From Candidatus Binatia bacterium (GTDB lineage Bacteria; Desulfobacterota; Binatia; Bin18), in contig JAJEFA010000020.1 in the NCBI GenBank assembly GCA_022820725.1, positions 118,412 to 182,411 of the forward strand: a stretch of 64,000 nucleotides of DNA, written 5' to 3'. Position 1 is the stretch's first letter. Each line of letters opens with the position of its first letter. The translations under genes and the position numbers were made by a program. This document shows positions 15,983-24,810 of this stretch, piece after piece. Below the pieces are notes generated by a model, which was given only the letters and a program-made list of their open reading frames with translations, was not told where the DNA came from and searched no databases.

Positions 15983-17203
15983 TTAGACGCCAAAGAGCTT
16001 CTGTGTGTTATCGCGCATCACCGCACGCACCACCTCAGGTGACAAGCCTTCCAGCCCTTCCACATAATCAATCGGCTCAGCACATCCCTCGGGATGCGGC
16101 CAGTCGGAACCGGCCAGCACGTTTTCTGGCCCGAGGACCTCGACCAGCGCCGGAATATCCTCTTCCGGAAAGGGAGAGACTTTAATGTGTCGCTTGAAAA
16201 TTTCGCTGGGTCGGTCCGGAGCATGGCCGAAGGTCCAATCTCGTGGACCCGACAACCGCGCCGCGTGGTCCATGGCCTTGAGTAAGGGCGCAATCCACGT
16301 GGCCCCGTTCTCAATGCTTACGACCTGCAGACTCGGAAATCGACCAAACAGATTGTGGAACACGAGCGCACTCAGGGTATCAGCTGTCGCGCGTTCCGTC
16401 GAAGCGATCACCCGTTGGAACGGACTGAGCCGGTGGCTCGGAGGGGAGGGGTTCTCACTCCATTGTGAAGAGTATATTTCGGTCAGGCCGTCATTGCCCA
16501 GATGAAACACAACCGGAATGCCGGCTTCCTGGCAACGCGCCCAGAACGGATCATACAGCGGATCTGCCGGCGAGTGCCCATTGACCGGACCAGGCGTTAA
16601 GTTCACACTTCGCGCGCCTAAGGCGAGGACCCGTTCGAGTTCGGCGACTGCGAGGTCAATATCCACGAGTGACAAGACGGGAATACCATAGAGACGGCCA
16701 TCCTTCCCAAAGCTCCAGTCCTCCTCGAGCCAGCGGTTAAACGCGCGCAAATTGGCGAACAACGCTTGCGGCTCGTGGCGGAGCTCATGCGCGATGCCGA
16801 CACCCAGCGTCGGAAGCATCAGGGCTGCCTCGACCCCTTGTTCATTCATCTTTCGCAACCGCACGTTGTAGTCTGTTGATTCGGGAAATGTTGCCGCCGA
16901 GACAGTCTCGCCCGAGACCAGGCCATCGCCCTCGCCTGAGTGGCTCTTGAGAAATTCCTGCAGTGCACCAGGCCCGCCCGTGTGGTCACCAGGAATGACG
17001 CTAAAAAATCGCATACGTTCATCGCCGATATACACCCGCCCAAACTTGCCCTCGCCTCTGCGGATATTGACCGCACGGTTGGCATAGGCTGATTCCATAT
17101 GACGCGTGAAGCAATCATCTGGCTCATAGTAATGGTGGTCGGCATCAATCATTAAAAAATCCAGCGGGGCCGCTGGTTGTACCTGGTCCAGTCCCATCGC
17201 CAT
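15983..17203 (-). CDS. Amidohydrolase_2 (ACMSD-like) family metal hydrolase/decarboxylase
   Basis: This 406-residue TIM-barrel protein begins with the metal-binding MIDADHHYYEP (residues 18-28) and ends with the catalytic-Asp segment LAGSDWPHPEG. Relatives of ACMSD either decarboxylate aromatic acids or hydrolyse C-C/C-N bonds. AAGGAGG 5 bases upstream fixes the ATG at 17203 rather than 17278. It probably shares a transcript with the downstream Baeyer-Villiger-type monooxygenase (82-base gap). A paralogue is at 41200-42327. Substrate unknown. Confidence 0.9.
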   Translation of the reverse strand: MAMGLDQVQPAAPLDFLMIDADHHYYEPDDCFTRHMESAYANRAVNIRRGEGKFGRVYIGDERMRFFSVIPGDHTGGPGALQEFLKSHSGEGDGLVSGETVSAATFPESTDYNVRLRKMNEQGVEAALMLPTLGVGIAHELRHEPQALFANLRAFNRWLEEDWSFGKDGRLYGIPVLSLVDIDLAVAELERVLALGARSVNLTPGPVNGHSPADPLYDPFWARCQEAGIPVVFHLGNDGLTEIYSSQWSENPSPPSHRLSPFQRVIASTERATADTLSALVFHNLFGRFPSLQVVSIENGATWIAPLLKAMDHAARLSGPRDWTFGHAPDRPSEIFKRHIKVSPFPEEDIPALVEVLGPENVLAGSDWPHPEGCAEPIDYVEGLEGLSPEVVRAVMRDNTQKLFGV

Positions 17204-17338
17204 CGTTGCCTCCTTCTGAATCACCTGTCCATAGGGCAACTCACCTTCTAGTACCTGCCCACCGTATTGTAAAGTCATCCCACGATTTGATATCGCAACC
17301 CTGAATTGATAAGCGATAGAGTCGGAAGGAGGGAGATT

Positions 17339-18112
17339 ATGGATCTTGGTTTAAAAGATCGCGTAGCGGTCGTTACTGGAGCGAGCTACGGCCTGGGCGA
17401 GGCCATGGCCCAGCGCCTGGTCAAAGAGGGAGCCCACGTCGTGATTTGCGCCCGCGGTGAGGAGCAATTAACTCGTACCGCCCAGGCTTTAGGCCCGCAG
17501 GCCCTGGCAGTCCAGGCTGATGTCAGTAAAGCTGCCGGCATCCGGACCCTTTTTGACACAACGGTACAGCAGTTCGGCAAGCTTGATATCCTGGTCAATA
17601 ATGCTGGCTGGTACCATCTGAGTCAGGGGCTGGGTCTGTCAGATGAGGAGTGGCAAGATAATCTTGATATCAATCTGTTCAGCGTGATTCGCTGCTCCCG
17701 GCTTGCCGTTCCCCTGATGCAAAAACAAAAATGGGGCCGGATTGTCAATATTGCGTCGATCTTCGGCAAACAGCCCAACGCCGGATTGATCGACTACAAC
17801 ACCACGAAAGCGGCCATCATCAGTCTGAGCAAAACCTTGGCCGACGAACTGGCCAAGGATAACATCCTGGTGAACGCCGTCTGCCCAGGGCCGACGCGGA
17901 CTCCACTGTGGGATGGTTTGGCAAAGACGTTGAATCCCGACGACCCGGACGGCATGATGAACGACTTTGCCACCGCCCATATTCCGCTCGGACGGTTTGG
18001 CCGACCTGAAGAGATTGCCGATCTGGTCGCCTTTCTGTGCTCAGAACGAGCCAGTTTTATCACGGGGGCGGCGTATGACATCGACGGCGGAATGGTGAAG
18101 AATATGGGCTAG
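17339..18112 (+). CDS. Short-chain dehydrogenase/reductase
   Basis: This 257-residue classical SDR has TGASYGLG at residues 13-20, the NNAG motif at 87-90, and catalytic Ser140, Tyr153 and Lys157 (YNTTK). The residue after the second strand is Arg in CARGEEQ, which favours NADPH. GGAAGGAGGG fixes the ATG at 17339. It stands alone on the plus strand between divergent and convergent minus-strand genes. It probably interconverts an alcohol and a ketone in the pathway. Confidence 0.93.
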   Translation: MDLGLKDRVAVVTGASYGLGEAMAQRLVKEGAHVVICARGEEQLTRTAQALGPQALAVQADVSKAAGIRTLFDTTVQQFGKLDILVNNAGWYHLSQGLGLSDEEWQDNLDINLFSVIRCSRLAVPLMQKQKWGRIVNIASIFGKQPNAGLIDYNTTKAAIISLSKTLADELAKDNILVNAVCPGPTRTPLWDGLAKTLNPDDPDGMMNDFATAHIPLGRFGRPEEIADLVAFLCSERASFITGAAYDIDGGMVKNMG

Positions 18113-18129
18113 GAGATGGGCGCTCGATC

Positions 18130-19392
18130 CTAAAAATATAAATTCGCCGGCAATTTCGTCCCGTTGACCAGATAATCCCCGATCGCACGTGCCTTGAACG
18201 CCGCAGGATTATGCGACGAAAGAGTCACGATGTTGCGCCAGTGTTCGTCGAGTCCGGTTGTCCGCAAAGTCGAAGACGCGCCACCGAGTTCGTACATCAG
18301 GCTCGCCGCGCGCGGCGCGACCTCGTCGATAAACACTTTGGCTTGCGCCGAGAGTAAAGAGGCACGATGAGCGAGTGCGAAATCGATCTGGCCCTGGTTG
18401 GCGGAATCGAGCGCCAGCCCTTGCGCCTCCGCGGCAGCGAGAACAGTCGCCTCAGCCGCGAGCGTCGAGCTCGACAAGCGCCCGATCATTTCCTGGAATT
18501 GCGGGTCTGCGGCGGCAGTATCGGCACTCGCGTGGGTAAACGTCCGTTTCCGCGTGCGCACCAGGCGAATCGCGTCGGCGACGACGTTCCGCATATTACC
18601 CACCACGATCGCGGTCAAGATAAGCTGCAAAAACTGACCGCCTAAATAGGTGTTTGTCGGCAAGGGCGTTTCGTCGACTGCGGTGTTCGATGACTTTTTC
18701 TGTCGCAAGACTTCTTCTTCCGCGACCACAACATTTTCGAAGCGGCCAGTCCCGCTGCCCGTAAAGCGTTGGCCGACGCCGTCCCAATCGTCTTCGAACG
18801 TCACACCCTCACGATCGCAGGGCACGACGACATTGGTGATTTTGCCTTCCGGTGTTGATGCCGCCACCAGGACCCAATCAGAAAATAAGCTGCCGGTACA
18901 AAAGTATTTGGTGCCGTTCAGTCTGTAGCCATCGTCCACCGGCTCAAGGCGAGTCTGCATCGCAAAGCTGCCGGCTTTTTCTTTGGTGCCAATCTCGGTA
19001 AAGGCGTTGCCGAATATCTCGCCGGCCACAATGCGTGACAACCACCGTTGCCGTACGGTTTCGTCTGGTGTGCGGAGACGCTCTTCGGTAAACCAGAAAT
19101 GCACGCGCAAGATCTGGGCAACATCGGAATCCGCGGCCGCGAGATCCATTAACATGGCGAAATACTCTCGTACCGTACAACCGCCGCCACCTTCGTCGAC
19201 CGGGACTCTAAGCGCGCCAAGGCGCGAATCGCGTACCAGATCGATCGCGGGAAAGGGGTTCTTTCCGGCCGTCTTACTTGCCGCCGCACTCTTCCCAATG
19301 GCGGCTAACAGGGCTTCCATTTCCGGCGTGCCGTAACGCACCGGTGCGATGGCGGCCGCGTCAAACTCGACGTTTTTATCGTCAGAAGGCAT
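18130..19392 (-). CDS. Acyl-CoA dehydrogenase-fold flavin monooxygenase (DszC-like)
   Basis: This 420-residue protein has the acyl-CoA dehydrogenase fold but the features of the DszC/SfnC monooxygenase branch: GGGGCTVREYFAMLMDLAAAD, FTEIGTKEKAG, NGTKYFCTGSLFSDW and a C-terminal SSTLRTTGLDEHWRN. The usual catalytic Glu of dehydrogenases is not evident. Such enzymes oxygenate S-, N- or C-centres using FMNH2 supplied by a separate reductase, which is absent here. AGGAG lies 9 bases before the ATG. It follows the CoA-transferase gene on the same strand after about 130 bases. Confidence 0.85.
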   Translation of the reverse strand: MPSDDKNVEFDAAAIAPVRYGTPEMEALLAAIGKSAAASKTAGKNPFPAIDLVRDSRLGALRVPVDEGGGGCTVREYFAMLMDLAAADSDVAQILRVHFWFTEERLRTPDETVRQRWLSRIVAGEIFGNAFTEIGTKEKAGSFAMQTRLEPVDDGYRLNGTKYFCTGSLFSDWVLVAASTPEGKITNVVVPCDREGVTFEDDWDGVGQRFTGSGTGRFENVVVAEEEVLRQKKSSNTAVDETPLPTNTYLGGQFLQLILTAIVVGNMRNVVADAIRLVRTRKRTFTHASADTAAADPQFQEMIGRLSSSTLAAEATVLAAAEAQGLALDSANQGQIDFALAHRASLLSAQAKVFIDEVAPRAASLMYELGGASSTLRTTGLDEHWRNIVTLSSHNPAAFKARAIGDYLVNGTKLPANLYF

Positions 19393-19523
19393 AGGCGTTT
19401 ACTCCTAGGCAACGGTTACGCGTACAGATTGGTATGCCTGTCACCCGACGCGTTGGGACGAATATGGTCAGGGCACCGTTTGTTCGAGATGAATTGCGCC
19501 ACTTTCGATTCCTTCGCATGGGT

Positions 19524-20720
19524 TTACTTGGCGACGACAATGCCGTCACCGATGAGCCGGCGCACATGGTCCTCATCGCCGTACAGCTCGTTCAAGACGG
19601 CTGCAGTGTCCTGGCCGACCTTCGGCGGTGGCCGGTCGCCGCGGCGGTCGCGTCCAGTCACATTGATCGGTTGGCGAATCTGCCGCACGACCCCCTCTGT
19701 CGGATGCTCATATTCTTCGAACAATCCAACGGCACGCAGGTGCTCGTCGTGCATTAACGTGTCCAGCTGCTGGACTTCAGCGTACGGAATGTCCAATGCA
19801 TTGAAGAGAGTGATCCATTCGGTATTTGTGCGTTGCGGCATGATCTCTTCGAGCATGATTTTGTACAGGGTTGCGATGTTGGCCGCGACGGTGTGTTGGT
19901 CGTCTAGCATGCCACTATCGAGCAGATCGTGACGGGCCACCGACTCGCACAACTTGCGCCAGTTCTCGACCTTATAGACGCCATGCACCATGAAGCCGTC
20001 TTTCGTTCGACACGGGCGTCTTGATGGATTCAGCACGCGTTGGTAACCAAGTGGCCCTTCCGCGGGAACGAAGCCTTCGCCGTTCAGGTGTTGATTCATG
20101 AGTGCACTCACCACCAACTCGTACATCGGCACTTCGATGCAGACGCCTTCGCCGTGTAGTTGACGGCTGAGGAGCCCTGCGAGCAGGGCTTGCCCGAGCG
20201 CCTGCCCAGCTATGGTGTCGCACACCACCATGGGGACCAGTTCAGGTTGTCCTGTTTGCAGGCTATTGACAGCAGCGATGCCCGAGTACGCTTGGATGAT
20301 ATCGTCGAACGCCGGGTAATCCTTATACGGACCATTCTGTCCGAAGCCGCCGGAGAAGCAGTAGACGATGTCGGGATTGATTTTGCGCACCGCCGCGTAG
20401 TCGAAGCCTAAGCGGCGAATAGCGGGTGGACGCATGTTGTGTAGGAACGCGTCCGCCGTCTTCAGTAAGTCACGCAGCAGTTTCCGACCTTCCTCCCGCT
20501 TGAGGTCGATAGCCACGCTGCGTTTGTTGCGATTGCACGCCATCCATTGGGCGCTCATGCCCTGGTTGCGGCTTATTCCGAGAGCACGGTACACATCGCC
20601 GCTTGGCGGCTCGATTTTGATGACTTCCGCGCCATAATCACCTAACATCTGGGAAGCGAGGGGACCAAGGGCAATATGGCCCATTTCGACCACGCGAAGG
20701 CCGGATAACATTTCGTACAT
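19524..20720 (-). CDS. Class III CoA-transferase (CaiB/BaiF)
   Basis: This 398-residue CoA-transferase family III protein has the N-terminal LSGLRVVEMGHIALGPLASQ, the GAEVIKIEPP segment and a later CIEVPMYELVVSALMN motif near the active-site acid. It transfers CoA between carboxylates or racemises acyl-CoAs. AAGGAA precedes the ATG. It lies upstream of the DszC-like gene on the same strand and faces the HpaB-like gene across a 303-base spacer. The other two family members in the window (38487, 39785) form a fused-reading pair. Confidence 0.92.
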   Translation of the reverse strand: MYEMLSGLRVVEMGHIALGPLASQMLGDYGAEVIKIEPPSGDVYRALGISRNQGMSAQWMACNRNKRSVAIDLKREEGRKLLRDLLKTADAFLHNMRPPAIRRLGFDYAAVRKINPDIVYCFSGGFGQNGPYKDYPAFDDIIQAYSGIAAVNSLQTGQPELVPMVVCDTIAGQALGQALLAGLLSRQLHGEGVCIEVPMYELVVSALMNQHLNGEGFVPAEGPLGYQRVLNPSRRPCRTKDGFMVHGVYKVENWRKLCESVARHDLLDSGMLDDQHTVAANIATLYKIMLEEIMPQRTNTEWITLFNALDIPYAEVQQLDTLMHDEHLRAVGLFEEYEHPTEGVVRQIRQPINVTGRDRRGDRPPPKVGQDTAAVLNELYGDEDHVRRLIGDGIVVAK

Positions 20721-21023
20721 CTGACGTTCCTTTTGCGCACACCCATGCGTGCGCTCTTAAGCAGTGGCGGACTCATCCGGACAACGGCAACTATTGGAGA
20801 GAAACTGGGTCAGTTGGCGGTAAAAGTCAAGTAAGACTCCCCTCTTAGCTCACATACCATCACCGAATATTCAATTGATTTCGGGAGAGTCTCTATCCGT
20901 CTCATCTCTGCTGATGTTCGGACCTGAGCAAGGAGGGTTTCTCTCCCATGGGTCTCGAACGCGATTTCGCCCGCAAAGCGTGCTATGCACGGCTCATACT
21001 GAGCCGACGTAAAGGAGACGTCC
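20721..21023. other. Divergent intergenic region (303 bases)
   Basis: This spacer separates the divergent CoA-transferase and HpaB-like genes and must hold at least two promoters. I see a short hairpin (GCGCAC...GTGCGC near 20735-20754) and AAGGAGG at about 20930 followed by an ATG at 20948. That ATG opens a 47-codon frame overlapping the HpaB-like start, probably chance. No convincing -35/-10 pair is visible. Confidence 0.4.
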
Positions 21024-22499
21024 ATGCTGAAGACCGGCCAGGAGCATTTGGAGTCCTTGCGGGACGGACGGGTGGTCTATATTGGCAGTGAGCGGGTCGA
21101 GGATGTCACGACCCACCCAGCGTTCCGCAACGCCGCCCGCACGGTGGCGGCGATCTACGACATGAAGGCTGACTCGGCCAATCGCGATGCGCTGAGCTAC
21201 GAAGAGGATGGTGCCCGCCACTCGATTTACTATTTGCGGGCCAAGTCGCGTGACGACCTGCAACGGCGTATGGTAGGGCACCGAAAAATCGCGGACTTGA
21301 CATACGGCATGTTCGGGCGTTCGCCCGACCACGTGGCCAGCTTTGTGACCGGCATGGCCATGAAGCCGGATGAACTCAATCCGCCATGCGGCAATCCGGA
21401 CAATCTGCTCGCCTATTATTACTACGCGCGCGACAACGATATCTACACCGTCTATGCCGTGTTGCCTCCCCAAGCCGCACGTGATCCGGAGTTCTACCAG
21501 CGCCAGAATCTGCCCGTGCCAACGCTCCGCGTCGTCCGTGAGGAAGACGACGGCGTCATGATTTCTGGTATGAAGATGCTGGCGACGGGTGCGGTGTTCG
21601 CCAATGACATCTGGATCGGCAATGTCATTCCTCTTTCGCCTGACCAGAAAAAAGAGGCGATTACATGCGCCGTGCCGTGCAATGCTCCGGGGCTGAGCCT
21701 GTGGGCACGTAAATCCATGGAAGCTGCCTGCCGCTCGGAGTTTGATTCACCACTGGCCTATCGGTATGACGAAACCGATAGCATGGTCATGTGCGACCAG
21801 GTGAAGGTGCCCTGGGAGAAAGTTTTTGTTCATAACGACGCGGTCCTATCGCGCGACATCTATCTCAAGACCCCGAGCCACTGCTTTGGCAATCACCAGT
21901 CCAACGTGCGGTACTGGTCGAAGATGCGCCTGCTGCTCGGCCTGTGTAGCAAGATTGCCCACACAACCGGCGCGGCCCAGATTCCGGCCGTGCGAGAGAC
22001 GCTCGGGAAAATGTCCTCGGTCGAGGGTGTCATTGCCGGCATGGTGCACGGCCAGATCAACGCCTATGAGAGCTGGCCGGACGGCTATGTGTGTTTTAAC
22101 CGGCGGATGATGTACGCGGCTCTCAACTGGTGCACTCAAAACTATACTCAGTTCATCGACCAACTGCGCGATCTGTGCGGTGGGGGCGTGTTTCAGATGC
22201 CGGCGGACATCTCGGTCATGGATGACGAAAAACTCGCCGAGCATTTTGCAGCCTACTTTCAGACTCCACAGGCAGACGCGGTGTCGCGCATGAAGCTGTT
22301 TAAGCTGGCCTGGGATATGGTTGGCTCCGAGTTCGCGGGCCGACACCAGCAGTATGAGAAGTTCTATGCCGGGGCCTCATTCATCGTGCGCGGCCACGCG
22401 TATCGGGAGACCCCGTGGGACGAGTTCCATTCCATCGTCGATGAGTTAATGGCCGGCTACGGCCCGCCAGCCATGCAAGAACGGCCTGACCAGGGATGA
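21024..22499 (+). CDS. 4-hydroxyphenylacetate 3-hydroxylase (HpaB)-family flavin monooxygenase
   Basis: This 491-residue protein has the HpaB/PvcC-type pattern: the N-terminal LESLRDGRVVYIGSERV, MKADSANRD, FVTGMAMKPDELN and a central VREEDDGVMISGMKMLATGA. These two-component enzymes hydroxylate phenols using FADH2 from an HpaC-type reductase. No such reductase is in the window. AAGGAG precedes the ATG. It heads a plus-strand operon HpaB-like - LLM - Rieske - M29/NicX-like (gaps 83, 32 and 12 bases), consistent with stepwise oxidation of an aromatic or heteroaromatic ring. The family also includes 4-hydroxybutyryl-CoA dehydratase, but its FeS ligand pattern is not evident. Confidence 0.9.
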   Translation: MLKTGQEHLESLRDGRVVYIGSERVEDVTTHPAFRNAARTVAAIYDMKADSANRDALSYEEDGARHSIYYLRAKSRDDLQRRMVGHRKIADLTYGMFGRSPDHVASFVTGMAMKPDELNPPCGNPDNLLAYYYYARDNDIYTVYAVLPPQAARDPEFYQRQNLPVPTLRVVREEDDGVMISGMKMLATGAVFANDIWIGNVIPLSPDQKKEAITCAVPCNAPGLSLWARKSMEAACRSEFDSPLAYRYDETDSMVMCDQVKVPWEKVFVHNDAVLSRDIYLKTPSHCFGNHQSNVRYWSKMRLLLGLCSKIAHTTGAAQIPAVRETLGKMSSVEGVIAGMVHGQINAYESWPDGYVCFNRRMMYAALNWCTQNYTQFIDQLRDLCGGGVFQMPADISVMDDEKLAEHFAAYFQTPQADAVSRMKLFKLAWDMVGSEFAGRHQQYEKFYAGASFIVRGHAYRETPWDEFHSIVDELMAGYGPPAMQERPDQG

Positions 22500-22582
22500 A
22501 TTGAACTTTGGCCGCTCCAAACGTTGACAGTCTTTTTTCAGAGGAGAATAATTTTAACGACTTTACCAAAGGAGGGCAGGGT

Positions 22583-23623
22583 ATGATGCGATTCGGGATC
22601 GGTCCGTTCTCTATGCAGCTCCGGCCAGGCTCCGGCCAGACCCATGAGCAACTCTATCGCGAGATGCTGGACCAGATTGTCATTGCCGAAGAGATCGGGT
22701 TTGAATCGGCCTGGCTGGTCGAGCACCACTTTCTGGAAGACGGTATCTGCCCATCGCTTTTGGTAACGGCGGCGGCCATGGCCGCGCGGACATCAAAGCT
22801 CATCATTGGGACGAGTATGTATCTCTTGCCGCTCCATCGGCCGGTGCAGGCCGCCGAGGACGTGGCGGTGCTCGATAACATCGCTGCGGGTCGTTTCATC
22901 CTCGGCGTCGCGACCGGCTATCGGCCCGAGGAGTTCGCCGCGTATGAAGAACAGCGTTCGGGTCGTGAGCCACGCATGGAAGAACAGCTCGATCTGATGA
23001 TTCGGGGCTGGACAACGGAGCGCTTCTCGTTTTCGGGCCAGTACTACCAGGTGGAAGACCTGTCCATTACCCCCAAGCCCGTCCAACAGCCGCACCCGCC
23101 GATCTGGATCGGTGCCTCAACCCGTGGCGGGGTGCGCCGGGCAGCCCAGTGGGGATCGGCCTTGGTGGCTTCCCCCCGGCATCATATCAACGAGTTGAAA
23201 GAGCACTATCGTATGTACCGGCAGCAGCTCCAGCGGTTCAATAAGACGGCCAGCGCCACGCCGGTCATTCGCGAGGTCTATGTTGCCGAGACCACGGCCC
23301 AAGCCGAGGAGGAGGCCCGGGAGGGCATCATGTATCTGCATGCCGGGATGTACGGCAAGTGGGCCAACGTCCGACCGCTCAAAGACGATAAGGGCGAGTT
23401 GGTCAAGGATCCGGCAACCGTGACTTTTGACACCCACCGGGAGCGTTTCATTATCGGTGATCCGGATCATTGTATTCGGGAGATTGAGAAATACCAGCAG
23501 GAATTAGGCATGGACTATCTGCTGTGTTGGATGCAATTCCCCGGTGTAGAGCATGCGAAAACGGTCCGGGCCATGCGTCTCTTTGCCAAAGAGGTCATGC
23601 CCCATTTTCAAAAGAGCGCGTAG
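22583..23623 (+). CDS. LLM-class flavin-dependent oxidoreductase (3 of 6)
   Basis: This 346-residue luciferase-like monooxygenase has the classical segments SAWLVEHHFLEDG (about 35-47), LIIGTSMYLLPLHRPVQAAEDVAVLDN, GRFILGVATGYRPEEF and PHPPIWIGAST. It is the bacterial-luciferase-like type using FMNH2. GGAGGG at 22571 fixes the start at 22583; the reading frame upstream to 22508 is rejected. It is the second gene of the HpaB-like operon. It is closest in motif layout to the LLM at 33964-34977. Confidence 0.92.
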   Translation: MMRFGIGPFSMQLRPGSGQTHEQLYREMLDQIVIAEEIGFESAWLVEHHFLEDGICPSLLVTAAAMAARTSKLIIGTSMYLLPLHRPVQAAEDVAVLDNIAAGRFILGVATGYRPEEFAAYEEQRSGREPRMEEQLDLMIRGWTTERFSFSGQYYQVEDLSITPKPVQQPHPPIWIGASTRGGVRRAAQWGSALVASPRHHINELKEHYRMYRQQLQRFNKTASATPVIREVYVAETTAQAEEEAREGIMYLHAGMYGKWANVRPLKDDKGELVKDPATVTFDTHRERFIIGDPDHCIREIEKYQQELGMDYLLCWMQFPGVEHAKTVRAMRLFAKEVMPHFQKSA

Positions 23624-23655
23624 CTATTCGCTGCCGTTCATCGAGAGGATAGATC

Positions 23656-24798
23656 ATGGGCAACACACAGCAGGCACGGCAACACGAGTATACGCTACCG
23701 CCGCGACCGCAAGCCCGGCACCTGCCCGGCCACATCTATACCTCTCCCGAAGTCTTCGAGCGAGAAAAGCGGCAGATCTTCTTAAAGGACTGGCTGTGTG
23801 TGGGCCGGCTCGAAGAATTGGAGAAGCCGGGCGATTACCTCGCGCTCCGGGTCATTGATGAGCCGGTCGTTGTGTGCCGGGATCGAACCGGACAGCTCAA
23901 CGCCTTCTCGAATGTCTGCGCCCATCGGGGGACCGAGGTTGCCAGCGGGAGTGGCAACCGACAATCCTTCAGTTGCCCGTATCACGGCTGGACCTATGAC
24001 CTCACCGGCACACTTCTGAATGCCCCGTACGTCGAGGATGTGGAAGGGTTCCAGCCGACCGCCTGCCGCCTGCCGACGGTCAAACTGGATACCTGGGACG
24101 GGTATCTGTTCATAAATTTCGATGCCGGGTGTGAAAGCTTGGCTTCGTTTCTGGGCGATGCCCCTCAGGTCTACGGAGCCTATCAGTGCGAGAAACTCCG
24201 GCTGGCCGCCAAGTTCAGCTTCACGCTCGACTGCAACTGGAAGCTGATGTGCGAAAACCTGGTTGATATCTATCATATTGCGGTCCTGCACGCCGCGACG
24301 TTTGGACCGCATCAACCGCTCGAAACCTACAAGTTTAGGCTTACCGAAGGCGGCTATCACGGACGCTTTAAGGGTGGCACTCTCACGCCCGATGGCAAGT
24401 CCCTGTTTGGTCCGATGCCCTGGCTGCCTACGGAATTACAGAGCGGTGGATATTCCAGCCACATTCGTCCCAATATGGCCTTCTTTCCCCGTTTCGATTT
24501 CTTCAGCTTCATTACCTCGTGGCCCATGGACGGACCCGAGAAAAGCCAGGGCATAGTGTACCTGCTGTTTCCCGCAGAGCATTTTGCCCAACAGGATTTT
24601 CAGGAAAAAGTACAGGTCTATGAGGAGTTCATACATACGGTACTGGGGGAGGATGTCAGTATGGTCCAGTCCTTACAGCGGGGCTTCAAATCACAAGCCT
24701 ACCGGCCCGGGCCGTTCTCCAGATATGAAGCAGCCGTGCATAATATGATTGCGTACAATATGAAGCGGGTCGGTTTTGAGAACGGATCGGTCGATTAA
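23656..24798 (+). CDS. Rieske non-haem iron oxygenase, alpha subunit (partnerless type)
   Basis: This 380-residue alpha subunit has Rieske ligands Cys88/His90 and Cys107/His110 (CAH...CPYH). The mononuclear iron site is Asp204-Ile-Tyr-His207 and His212, so it has the usual bridging Asp. The third iron ligand is probably the Asp in LGEDVSMVQSLQ. It closely resembles the Rieske protein at 43383 and differs from the three partner-linked ones. It is the third gene of the HpaB-like operon, with the M29/NicX-like gene 12 bases downstream. No small helical partner follows. Electron donors are not encoded nearby. Confidence 0.95.
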   Translation: MGNTQQARQHEYTLPPRPQARHLPGHIYTSPEVFEREKRQIFLKDWLCVGRLEELEKPGDYLALRVIDEPVVVCRDRTGQLNAFSNVCAHRGTEVASGSGNRQSFSCPYHGWTYDLTGTLLNAPYVEDVEGFQPTACRLPTVKLDTWDGYLFINFDAGCESLASFLGDAPQVYGAYQCEKLRLAAKFSFTLDCNWKLMCENLVDIYHIAVLHAATFGPHQPLETYKFRLTEGGYHGRFKGGTLTPDGKSLFGPMPWLPTELQSGGYSSHIRPNMAFFPRFDFFSFITSWPMDGPEKSQGIVYLLFPAEHFAQQDFQEKVQVYEEFIHTVLGEDVSMVQSLQRGFKSQAYRPGPFSRYEAAVHNMIAYNMKRVGFENGSVD

Positions 24799-24810
24799 GA
24801 GGTAAGCGTC

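Noticed and set aside
20948..21091. A 47-codon frame after an AAGGAGG site, overlapping the start of the HpaB-like gene, as a possible leader peptide
   Set aside because: No conserved feature, no attenuator-like structure and the spacing to the ATG is long (about 10 bases); chance is the simpler explanation.
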